NCBI RefSeq assembly: GCF_003086295.3
Contig: NC_092045.1
Span: 88,426,693 to 88,490,692, forward strand
DNA: 64,000 nucleotides
Direction: 5' to 3'
From: Arachis hypogaea
Lineage: Eukaryota; Streptophyta; Magnoliopsida; Fabales; Fabaceae
In this document: positions 9,818 through 20,115 of the stretch, in pieces
Position numbering within the stretch: the first letter of the stretch is position 1
Layout: every line of letters begins with the position of its first letter
The notes under the pieces: generated by a model
The model's database searches: none
Told to the model about the DNA's origin: nothing
What the model saw: only the letters and a program-made list of their open reading frames with translations
Program-made: the position numbers and the translations under genes

Positions 9818-10831
9818 TGTAACACCCTACCATACAGAGTCTTATGCTTAAGTCATAAAACAGAGGTGGCGAGGTATTACGACCTCTAAAAATAAAATAT
9901 AATAAGTATAGTATTGCAAAAATATTTATAATTAGGAGCCTTTGAAGAAAAGTGGGTAAAACAAAACTGATAAGTCGAGAATCGCAACACTCCGATCAAT
10001 TATGTAAACGAAATGGATATAGGACAAGCTATCATGAGAAGATACACAGAAGAGGGCCAACAATACATATATCAAGGCCCATGATTCGGTTTGCGAAGAT
10101 AAGCGGTCAGAGCATAATATTATATATACATATATAAAGGAATTTCCCAAAAGACAGCTCAAAAGACAATATACAAATCCTGTTTCTCCAAAATAACCTC
10201 TAAGAGGAGTCGATACAAAATATATATACAGTAGAGAATATAAGTATCTAGACAAGTATATAAGATCAAAATAAAATCCTAATAGACAAAGGATCTCTGC
10301 CAAAAGGAAGTCTCCAGCATGCTTCTGCGAGGAGCCTCACGTCCTACATCTGAAAACCACAAAATCCGCATGGGTGAGAACCGGACGTTCTCAGCATGGT
10401 AACAGTGTCCAAATATCTAACATGTAATGTCCTAAGAAATCCGAAGGCAATCCTAGAACTTCCAGTTATAATCAAAGGGTATAAACAATTCTAGTCCATA
10501 AAAATCAAAAACAGGTAACTAACTAAAGGTCTTTATTCTAACTACAAATCCCCATTCCAGATCCTGCAAGCCTTTCAACCATCAATAGTAATTGAGATAC
10601 AAACAAAAGTATATCAAACAAAGAAATGCACAAGTAGGAAGCAAATATATCAACTAGGCAAATAGCAAGTAATGATGCAATCAATTAGGCATTCCAAACA
10701 AGTCACATATAATGCATATGATACATGCCTGTCCTAGTGGCTGATGAGTCTCATCTGTCGGTTAACTAGCCAACCCAACATATCCTAGTAGCTAACCCGG
10801 ACATGGTCTCTCTGTTGTGCATTAATATCAG

Positions 10832-10935
10832 TAGAGGGTATATGCGTCCTATCGCCGTTAGAGGGTCTTGTCGCTGTTAGAGGGTATCTGCACCGTATCG
10901 CCGTTAGAGGGTATTTGTGCCCTGTCGCCATTATA
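10832..10935 (-). repeat. Short tandem repeat in TE-II LTR
   Basis: About four imperfect units of 27-31 bp contain AGAGGGTATNTGC and CGCCGTTAG. The copy in the right LTR is at 62165-62275, exactly where TE-V inserted. Confidence 0.8.
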
Positions 10936-11429
10936 ACCAGAGAAAAAGCACACAAACATACTCACATCCAACTCCTTTCCATTCATCGTTTGTTTACTAT
11001 ATTCATTCACGAATTACACATGTATTTATCCTCAGCCATAACTCAACATTCATTTCAGCCATCCGGCATAAATTCATAATTTCACACTCAACCATAAACC
11101 ATCATCACACACAGCCATTTGACTCACATCATACTCAGCCTCTCGGCTCATATCACACTCAGCCATTCGGCCCATATCATATACAACAGTCTACCATCCT
11201 CCTCAACAACTCATATCATCATCTTTCATTATAAATCATAAAATCCCCTTTCTTCACCCACAAGTCAACTTCTTCCCTAGCTTACTCTTATTCACTATTC
11301 ATTATATATTAATTAAAGATTTAAGGGATGAAATTGGGAGTTTATAAGCCTGAAATAACATTTAGAAAGGTTTTGAGCTTGTTGGGAATGTCAAGAGCTT
11401 GAAAACAAAAGGTTTAGAAAAGAACTGGG

Positions 11430-11705
11430 TCATGTGCGTACGCACAGGGGTGTGTGTATGCACAACGTGTTCTAGCGCCACCACCAGTGCGCCATTCCCG
11501 TCGTTTGCGTACGCACAAGACTGTGTGTACGCACAGCTCGCAAAACTCCCTTGGCCATGTGTGTGCACAGAGCGTGCCGATGCTCCCAGCAGCAGCCCCA
11601 TTTCCATTTGTGCATACGCACGAAGCTGTGCATGCGCACAGGCCTCAAGATTCCACAGGTTGTGCACGCGCACAGGGCTGTGCGTGCGCACACAACCCAG
11701 AACTC
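11430..11705 (-). repeat. TGTGCGTACGCACA dyad array in TE-II LTR
   Basis: About ten copies of a GC-rich dyad (TGCGTACGCACA, TGTGCATGCGCACA, TGTGCACGCGCACA and CpG-decayed forms) are spaced 20-50 bp apart in otherwise AT-rich LTR. The matching array in the other LTR is at 62770-63105. Confidence 0.85.
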
Positions 11706-13259
11706 GCAAATTCTGCAGAATTTGCAGAATTCAGAATCTTGACCCGAACTTCCAATGATGATATCTCCTTCCACAAAATTCAAATTTCACCCAAATTTAA
11801 ACCATTTTAAAGCTTATGAAATTATCTTTCAATTGATAGAAAAATCATCAAATTCCAAAAACAATTGCTCAGGATATGATCCGTTGAAGTTCACCAAAAT
11901 TTCACGTTTACCAAAACTCATAAACTCCCCAATTTCAAAACATACATTTATCAAATTCATTTAAAACCAACCAAACTCAACTATTCCAACATTAAACATT
12001 TCTAACTTCTCAGCCAATCATCAACCCACCAATGATTCCACATTTAACCAATTTTTAAATCAATACTCTCAATTTACAATCAACACTCTATAATTCAACT
12101 TCCCAAGCATTTATTCAAGTTATCAATCATCATGATCATACACATATCAATATTATACACCCAATCATGCTTACCAACACAAGCCTTAATCTTACCATTA
12201 ATTAAACACAATAGTTCATATCCCATACAACATCACATGTTTTACCAACCATTATCACCATTACTCATATATTCCACTCAATTCAAATCATCCAAACAAT
12301 TACATCAACATTCACAATCCACCAAAATACATACATAATAACACAACTCACATCATCCATTAATCACCTAAATATTTCCAAATCTTATCCTAGAGCTACT
12401 AGCCTATGTTTTCACAACCACATTACATTTTAGATACAGAAAAATAAAACCATACCTTGGCCAATTCCCGTTCCACCCGGAAGACTTAGATTTTCACCTT
12501 TCAAGGTTTCCAAAGCCTCAATAACAGATTTCCAAACACCAAGCTCCTTTCCAAGCTTTCCAAAACCACTAATTAAGCTCCAATACACATCTACATAAAG
12601 CCTAAGCCATAATATCACATCAAAACACAATAACTCAATACCCAATACCTCAAATTCAACATTCTTACTAGGGGTTGAGATCTCTTACCTTACCCAAGGA
12701 TCAAGAGAGCAAGAACAAGCCTTCTCCTCAAATTAATTTGATCCTATAACACAAAGGAGCTCAAAATCTCAACATTTTGCCTAAGAAACTCGAAAATCAA
12801 GGCTGGAAATTTGAAGAAGAAAATATGGCTTACCTCAATAATTCTTGTATGGGTTTTGTAGAGCTCGACGTCACGGTCACGTGGCCGTAAACGGTGTGTC
12901 AATTGGTACTCCGGATCAAAAGTTATCAACCGTGGAAGATTGAGAAGAATAGGAACAAGGGTTTCAATCTCCCCCCTTTTCCTTTCTTTGTTTCCAGCGT
13001 GTGTGTGTTTGTTTAAGGGAGAGAGAGTGCTGAGCTTTATTAATTAAATGAAGCTCGGCTGGGCCTTGGGCCCAACTTGGGTCCGGTTGGCCCGGTTTGG
13101 CCCGTTCGGCCCAATCTTGGGCCGATTTCTTTAAAATTGGTGTCAAAATCCTCATTTTAAATTTCTCTACCACATTAAACCATAAAAATCTCATTTTTCA
13201 CATTCTAGAATATATTTTAATTTATGGATTAATTAGCCATTAATTAACTGGGTTTTACA

Positions 13260-13275
13260 TTCTACCTACCTAAAT
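13260..13275 (-). promoter_or_regulatory. TE-II polypurine tract
   Basis: On the - strand AGGTAGGTAGAA lies directly before the 3' LTR (TGTAAAACCC). It is A/G-rich apart from a few T and correctly placed for plus-strand priming. Confidence 0.6.
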
Positions 13276-14817
13276 GGGAATTTTGCCCACAAAATTCTAA
13301 TTTAGTTACCTGAGATAGGTGTGGGTAGTCTACTCGCATTTCTGACTCAAGCTCCCAGGTGGGCTCCTCAACACCAGCTCGACTCCATGCCACTTTCACT
13401 AGTAAAACCTCTTTTCTGCGTAACTTCTTAATACTCATGTCATCCATCCTGACCGGAGTCATCGGCAGAGTCAAATCTTCTGTTAACTGAACCGATTCCG
13501 GTTCTAACACATGGCTAGCGTCAGGAGTGTACTTCCGAAGCTGCGACACATGAAATACGTCATGCAGGTTCGAAAGGTGAGATGGTAGAGCATCCGATAC
13601 GCCACTTGTCCAACTCTCTCGAGAATCAGAAACGGACCGATGTATCGAGGATCCAACTTTTTCGTCTTAACTTGCTCGGTAGTCTCAGCTATCAATTCCG
13701 GCCCTAACAGACTTTTCACTCCAGCCCCATACCAACATAACGGAGATTGGCATTTCTTCCCATATATAGTCTCATACGGCCTATCCCGATGCTCGCATAG
13801 TAGCTATTATTGTACGAAAACTCCACCAATGGCATATACCTATCCCAGCTTGCCGGTTGATCTAGAACATAAGCCCTCAACATATCTTCTAGGGTTTGGA
13901 TTGTTCTCTCAGATTGACCATTGGTTTGATGATGGTAAGCTGTACTTAAGCTCAAATGGGTTTTGAAAGCTTTCTAAAATGCACCCAAGAACCTTGAAGT
14001 GAAACGGGAATCTCTGTCGGAAATTATATTAGCGGGCACACCATGAAGTCCCACAATCTCCTTGATATACAGGCGCACTAACTCCTCAAGAGCATAGTTC
14101 ATTCGAATGGGTAGAAAGTGAGCCGACTTCGTCAGTCGGTCCACAATCACCCAGACAGCATCAAAACCGGTTCTAGTCATCGGCAATCCCGACACAAAAT
14201 CCATCGCAATGCTCTCCCACTTCCATTGCGGAATCTCCAAGGGCTGCAATATCCCAGAAGGTCTCTGATGTTCAATCTTTACCTTTTGACAAGTTAAACA
14301 CTTCGAGAGGTATTCTGCCATATCATTCTTCATACCAGGCCACCAGAACATAGCCTTTAGATCATTGTACATCATAGTACTCCCAGGGTGAATAGAAAAT
14401 CCACTTTTGTGCGCTTCCTTTAATATGTCTTGCCCCAAAGTCCCAACCTCCGGCATTATGATCATACCCTTGAATCTCCACAATCCATCTTGATCTCCTG
14501 CCACTCTTCATTGCTTTCCTTGCTCAATAGTAGGTAATACCTTCGGCAGCACATCATCGTGTTGATGAGCCATTAAGAGTTTGAATTTAAAATCACTTAA
14601 AATTTATAACCGACTTAAACATAGTGTTCCAGACACTTCCTGAACACCGATCTTCGAACTCTCGAATGCCTTAAATAACTCTTCTTCTCGAAGAATCATC
14701 CAAGAAGCATACATCAATTTCTGACTTAGCGCATCTGCCACAACGTTCACTTTTCCTTGATGGTAGTTCAACTCAAAGTCATAATCCTTCAATAACTCCA
14801 TCCACCTCCTCTGACGC
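13262..14817 (-). pseudogene. TE-II integrase and chromodomain-like C-terminus
   Basis: On the - strand the order is the end of RNase H (VVADALSQK), the HHCC zinc region ([16 protein letters not shown]), the integrase core ([28 protein letters not shown] with D, D and E present) and a C-terminus with a chromodomain-like segment (EEPTWELESEMRVDYPHL). A frameshift or stop lies near 13974. About 50 residues normally found between the TTEQVK and TKKLDPRYIGPF blocks are missing near 13655. Family: Ty3/gypsy chromovirus, where the chromodomain directs integration to marked chromatin. Confidence 0.88.
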
Positions 14818-16472
14818 TGATAAACCACTATTTTATGGTTTATAATGTGTTTAATTGTGTGGTTTTATCATGGTCTTTACCCACTTATTCATATAATTAG
14901 CATGCATTTATATTTCCTTTCTAAAATTATTACATGATTGAAAACATGCTTCTTTGGTCTTAATTTAGCTAATCTTAATCATTCATCTTCATTTTTATAG
15001 CTTCTCTTAAGCTTAGCATGAGGACATGCTAATGTTTAAGTGTGGGGAGGTTGATAAACCACTATTTTATGGTTTATCTTATGCTTAATTGAGTGAATTT
15101 TATCAACTCTTCATCCACTTATTCATACTATTTGCATGGTTTATCAACACGTAAACATGTGCCTTCCTAATTATGTGCTTTGATCGAAAACATGCTTCTT
15201 TGGTCTTAATTTAGCTAATCTTAATCCTCTCTTATTACCATTCGATGCCTTGATCTGTGTATTAAGTATTTCAGGCTTTATAGGACTTGAATGAGTGAGA
15301 TATTGGGAAGGAAGCTTGCAAAAATAGAAGGAACACAAGAAGTTGAGGAGATGACCAGTGAGAAGTGACACGTACGCGTCAGCGACGCGACCACGCGGAA
15401 GAAAGGAATACGCAGTGACGCGGCCGCATGGCTCATGCGACCGCGCAGATTGGAAAAGCACAAGTGACGCGGAAGCGTGGACGACGTGAACGCGTGGCAG
15501 GGAAAAACGCGAATCACGCGTCCGCATGGATGACGCGATCGCGTGGCGTGCGCGATCTGCAGAATTACAAAAGTCGCTGGCATAGATTCTGGGCCGCATT
15601 TCAATCCAATTTTCGGCCCAGAAACACAGATTAAAATCAGGGAACTTGTAGAGACTCATCATGCCCTGATAATTCATAATTTTAGTTTTAGATGTAGTCT
15701 TTAGTGAGAGAGGTTCTCTCCTCTCTCTTAGGATTAGGATTTAGGACTTCTCTTAGTTTTAGGAGTGACTCTCAATCCCAGGTTCAATGTTCTTTGTATT
15801 TATTTATTTTCAATGTTCCATGTTTAGATTGATTTTCTTAATTAATGTTATTTGAGATATTTCAGTTTATGATTGTTTTATTTATGAATGCTTTTTATTT
15901 AATTTAGATAGTTTCCCGTTTTGGCTTTGGTTAAATAATTGGTGACTCTTGAGTTATCAAACTCATTGTTGATTGAAAATTGGATTTCTTCATTTCATTA
16001 ATTCAAGTTCCAATAACTCTGACTTTTCCCAAGGAAAGACTAGGACCTGAGGAATCAAAATTAATTCATCCACTTAACTTACCTTCATAGTTAGAGGTTA
16101 ACAAAGTGGGAGAAAAATCCAATTCTCATCACAATTGATAAGGATAACTAGGATAGGACTTCCAGTTCTTATACCTTGCCAAAGGTTTATTTTACAGTTA
16201 TTATTATTTTATTTTACTTGTCATTCAACTAACCTTTTACCTTAATCCAAAACCCCAAAACACACTTTTTCATAACCAATAATAAGAACATACCTCCCTG
16301 CAATTCCTTGAGAAGACGACCCGAGGTTTAAATACTCTGTTATCAATTTTAAAGGGGTTTGTTACCTGTGACAACCAAAACTTTTGTACGAAAGGATTTC
16401 TGTTAGTTTAGAAGCTATATCTACAACGCGAATATTTTTATAAATTCTTTACTAGCAAAAATCCTAATGTCA
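14818..16472 (+). repeat. TE-III 5' LTR containing an internal polypurine tract and second LTR start
   Basis: It begins TGATAAACCACTATTTTATG and ends AATCCTAATGTCA. It is about 246 bp longer than the 3' LTR. The first 180 bp or so are LTR start. Next come a stem-loop (15015-15030), a polypurine tract (15035-15051) and a second LTR start at 15052. The block GGTCTTAATTTAGCTAATC occurs twice, near 14961 and 15201. This structure fits a recombined or template-switched copy. Confidence 0.88.
15366..15555 (+). repeat. ACGCGNNCGCGT dyad array in TE-III 5' LTR
   Basis: Copies such as ACGCGTCAGCGACGCG, GAACGCGTGG and ATCGCGTGG form a CpG-dense stretch. The 3' LTR has the same array at about 21825-22015. 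Confidence 0.85.
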
Positions 16473-16475
16473 AAA

Positions 16476-16493
16476 TGGTGCCGTTGCCGGGGA
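16476..16493 (+). promoter_or_regulatory. TE-III primer binding site (tRNA-Asp type)
   Basis: TGGTGCCGTTGCCGGGGA starts three bases after the LTR end. It differs by one base from the complement of the plant tRNA-Asp 3' end. Confidence 0.9.
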
Positions 16494-16713
16494 ATTGCAA
16501 ACGTGTGCCTTATTATTGGTTATTGTAAATATTTTTCAAAAAGAAAAATCAGATTTTAAATTTTTTTTTATCTTATCTTATCTTAGTTTTAAATTTCAAA
16601 ATTCAAATCTTTTTTTTTTTCAAAAAAATTATATCTTTTTCAAAATCTTATCTTATCTTTTTTCAAAATAATTTCTTTTTCTTAGTTTTTGTTTTTTATT
16701 TTCTTCTACTACT

Positions 16714-18539
16714 ATGAACTCTCACCCCTTTAGCTATAAGTCTGGTTACAACTATGTTGCAGGAAGAGGAGATTATAATGAGAACAGGCATCAAGGTTGG
16801 AACAATCAAAGATGGGAGGAGCCACAAGGATTTAATCAACCCTCATGGCAACAACCACCTCCAATGGACTATCAACAACCGTTCTGTGATGCATATCAAG
16901 GCAATGGCTATGGTGAGCATTCTTCTGATTATCAACAACCACCACCATACGCCTATGAGCCCCCTCAACATAGCTTTGGACCACCATACTCACGAGCCCC
17001 TTACTACCAAACACCCTCATACGATCCTAACCCGTACCCACCATACCAACCACCTTATGAGCCAAATGAACCATACGCAGAACCACCACCTCAATATACA
17101 CCATCTCTTATTCATTATCAAGATGAACCACCTTCTTACCATGAACCCTTTCTCCCAACAAATGAACCCTCCTATCCACCCAAATCTCCTTGGAGAAAGC
17201 AATTGCTGTTCTAAACTCTACTATACAAGCTCTCGCCGCCCAAATCAGACCACTAAATACCTTCAACAATCAACCATCAAGCTCTAGTGCACTTCCTTTT
17301 CAACCACAGAATGATCTCTCCACCCCACCACCACCATCCATGGAAGAGCACCCACATCCATCAATCCAAGAGCAACATGATCCCAATGATGCTATTGACA
17401 TGGAACAAGAGAGAAGGAATCATCTTCGCAAATCCATACTTCATAAGGAGCTAGAGGAGGCCTTAAAGGTGAAGGTAGTAGAGACCCTTGAAGTTGACAG
17501 GGCGGCTGAAGAACTAGTGAAGGAAGACAACAAGGAGGATTTTGTGCTTGAAAGTGAAGAAATAGTTGAAAAGAAAATCATCGAGGATGAATACAATGTC
17601 ATACTTAAATACCTGGATCAAGCAAGAAATTGATTACCTTTCCAACGTTCGAACATTCAAAGAACCCCCATGGTTTCATGTGAGAAATCTACTAAAGAAC
17701 GTAGCAGGAAGGAGAAATTGGGCACTCCGGTGGATAGTGAGTAGCATGATTTGATATTGGAACAAATGGAGGAAGCTGAAATTATTGAAGAAGAAGAGGA
17801 GGCAGTGGTTTAAGACTTAGGAGATGCAGAACCTCCATGGGAAATTCAAGTCATAAAGCCTCATTCCAAGGTATTTGAAATTGATGTTGAGGAGGGTGTA
17901 CAACCTCCAAGGCATGTCATAATAGAAGACTTGGAAGAGGTTAATCAAGAGATGGAGATTCAAGAAGAAGAGGCACAACCTCCCATGCCCTTGGTGCGCA
18001 ATAAAAAAGAGATTAAATTGGAAGAAAGCTACCAAGAGGAAGAGGTTGAAATTGAAGAAGCTTGCAAAGAGGTGGAAGATGTCAAAGAAGAGCACATGAG
18101 AGTGGAGCTTGCACGTTCATTAAAAACACCTCCCCCTAAGTTGCCATCATCCTTCACAATATTCAAGTGGGTAAAATTCATATCCCTTGGCTTTCTAATT
18201 CCACTTGAATATGGGCTACTGGAGACGGATGGTCAACTTAGAGCTCTTTGTGGCATAAAGAGTAAGAGGAAGATGGTCAGTGGTGAGAATTGTCCTGCAA
18301 AGTTCATTATGGCTGGAAGCTTTGAGTTTAACTGCAAAGGTTGGTATAGAGCTCAATTGAATGGGTCTAGGAAGTTGTTTGGATGCTTCAGTGAGAATTC
18401 TAAAGCTGAACCACCCGGATGGAATCATGATAATCAACTTGAAGACAGGTGTAGAAACAAGAATTGGGATCCCGGAGGATATTGGATTTGCAAACATTGG
18501 TGGAGATTCCTGGATCAGTACAAGCGTAAGTCACCATGA
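16714..18539 (+). pseudogene. TE-III orphan ORF: Pro/Gln/Tyr-rich, then acidic, then a Trp-rich C-terminus
   Basis: It begins at MNSHPFSYKSGY in one frame and shifts near 17185 into a second frame that runs to 18539. In-frame stops lie at about 17631, 17747 and 17812. The N-terminal 160 residues are rich in P, Q and Y. A short stretch (EKAIAVLNSTIQALAAQI, NNQPSSS) resembles the gag-protease linker of TE-IV (TLNGLNSTLQALVSQI, NNQPSSS), linking it to that lineage. Next come about 250 residues rich in Glu/Lys, then a C-terminus with WYRAQLNGSRKLFG and WICKHWWRFLDQY. No capsid, protease, RT or integrase motif is visible. The function is not known. Confidence 0.7.
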
Positions 18540-18556
18540 CAAGGAGCTCACCAAAT

Positions 18557-18606
18557 GTCCAACTTAAGGACTTTAACTAAAAGTGCTAGGTGGGAGACAA
18601 CCCACC
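18557..18606 (+). other. TE-III hairpin cassette after the main ORF
   Basis: GTCC-AACTTAA-GGAC (18557-18571) is followed by GGTGGG-AGACAA-CCCACC (18589-18606). Both hairpins are present in TE-IV and TE-V after integrase, although TE-III has lost gag-pol. Confidence 0.75.
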
Positions 18607-18721
18607 ATGGTATGATCGTTCTCTTTTTAGTTTTAATTTTAGTCTATTTTTTGAATTTTTATTGAACCTGCAATTTTTGCATGACATTCATTGCATTTTG
18701 CATTCTGCATACTGCATAAAA

Positions 18722-19255
18722 AAACACACGCACGCGACGTGGCAGCGTCGCTGACGCATCCGCATCACCAGTGCGTTATGAAGAAAAGAATTGAACAGAG
18801 AGTCATGCGAGAGCGTGGCTGGAGGCGCGCCTTTAGCATAATTTGACCCCACGCGACCGCGTCGCTCATGCGACCGCGTCATGTGGAACTTTGGCTTCTC
18901 ACGCGACCGCGTCACCCACGCGGCCGCGTGCCATGAAAATCGACGTCAAAAAGGTGCATGGCCGAAAGTTGTGCTGGAATTGGGCTGGACTCGTGCTAGA
19001 AGCCCAAGCCCTCTCATGCGAACGCGTGCTCCACGCGGCCGCGTCATCTTTCAAAAATGGCCATCCACGCGATCGCGTCACCCACGCGACTGCGTCACCC
19101 AGATTTTTGGCAAAATGCAATTCAAACAGAGAGTTGTGCGAATGCGAGGCTGCACTCGCGCCACTAGCACAAATCAAGTGACGCGATCGCGTGACCCACG
19201 CATCCGCGTCGCCTGACCTTATTGTGCCTCACGCGTCCGCGTCGCTTGCGCCGCA
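18722..19255 (+). repeat. ACGCGNNCGCGT dyad array, internal, TE-III
   Basis: More than fifteen copies such as CACGCGACCGCGTC, CACGCGGCCGCGTG and CACGCGATCGCGTC. It lies between the main ORF and the env-position remnant, as in TE-IV (29425-29955) and TE-V (44210-44745). Confidence 0.88.
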
Positions 19256-19960
19256 CAGCTTATCCTAATTTGCCAAATATATTATCTTTTCTTCCCCAAT
19301 TCTAATTTTTCCTCCCTCCTTTCTTACTTACTTCTTCTTCCCTTTTTTCCCTTCTCATTCTTCTTAACTTTCATTTCCTTTTACTTAATTGCATACTTTC
19401 ATTCATTGCATTATTTTCATTGGTGTTGAAATTTTATTTGGGTCATTATTTTTTCTATATTTTTGTGGATTATTTGACAATTATATATTACTTTTTAAAG
19501 GGATGCTTGCATGTTCAATTTAATACTTTCAAATAGCTTATTCACCATGCATGCTATGTGTTTGTGAAAACGCCCGTATGGCATTGTGCACTATTTTTAA
19601 GATTTCTTTTAATCTATTACTATAAATGCTTGCTTTTCACAAAACCCTTTTTATATTCTATTAATTAAATATAATTGTTATTACAAACATGATTGTTAGT
19701 TTGAAAGACTTGGTAATCTAACTTGGACATTGAATGCTTGATCTATGCTACTCATGCCTTTGCCAGCATGCCAATAAACATCTTGCATTTAACTGTCATC
19801 ACATGCACTTACTATATTTCCATTGAAGACTTTTCACATGTAGTCATGACCATGTGTTAACATCATTCTTCTTTACTGTGCATTGACTACCACATTTCCC
19901 GCTCTCTTCCTTGCTGGATCCCCTAGCTTTACTTGTTACTTTCCTTTTTCCCCTTTCAGG
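19256..19960 (+). other. TE-III pyrimidine-rich spacer
   Basis: No ORF is supported. Runs of CTTCTTCTTCCC-type pyrimidine sequence are followed by conserved non-coding DNA that also occurs in TE-V (43390-44200) and TE-IV (28650-29420). It ends in CCCCTTTCAG directly before GATG, like a splice acceptor. Confidence 0.65.
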
Positions 19961-20095
19961 ATGGCCACCAAGAAGGGTAAAGAGAGAAAGCTACTCCCAA
20001 ACCACCGGCAAGGAAAGGAACACAAGAGAGCACTAGCTGAGGAACTACAACTCCCATCCACCTGCACATCTCAGCATGCACCGAGGATGGTGTAA
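19961..20095 (+). pseudogene. TE-III remnant of the env-position ORF
   Basis: Forty-four codons starting MATKKGKE, the same start as the env-position ORFs of TE-IV and TE-V. The middle of the protein is deleted. What remains is the first 30 or so residues and a short tail that ends just before the TTTAAGTGTGGGG motif. It is too short to act as the full protein. Confidence 0.7.
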
Positions 20096-20097
20096 TC

Positions 20098-20114
20098 TTT
20101 AAGTGTGGGGAGGT
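20098..20114 (+). promoter_or_regulatory. Internal polypurine-tract copy after the env-position remnant, TE-III
   Basis: TTTAAGTGTGGGGAGGT matches the tract next to the LTR at 21508-21524 with one difference. It lies immediately after the stop codon. The same motif is at the env-position stop in TE-IV (27730-27745) and TE-V (42106-42121). A second internal copy with GGGGAAG is at 20693-20711. Confidence 0.75.
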
Positions 20115-20115
20115 C

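Larger units (their letters stand above)
9818..13259 (-). repeat. TE-II 3' LTR (left copy), about 3.44 kb
   Basis: On the + strand it begins TGTAACACCCTACCATACAG and ends TTAACTGGGTTTTACA. It is complete and unusually long. It holds short tandem repeats near 10832-10935, CAGCC-CATATCA repeats near 11110-11190 and a TGCGTACGCA dyad array near 11430-11705. The right copy (38171-39191 plus 62165-64000) matches it. Confidence 0.9.

Noticed and set aside
11399..11810. Overlapping open frames on both strands with Cys/His/Arg repeats (about 100-120 residues)
   Set aside because: They are translations of the TGCGTACGCACA dyad array. Open frames appear in several frames at once and recur in the matching LTR at 62642-63371.
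15171..15677. Open frame of 168 codons on the - strand in the TE-III LTR, repeated at 21596-22138
   Set aside because: It is a product of the ACGCG dyad array and LTR sequence, with open frames on both strands and no domain.
16754..17287. His/Asn-rich frame of 177 codons overlapping the TE-III ORF
   Set aside because: It is an out-of-frame reading of the Pro/Gln/Tyr-rich coding stretch.
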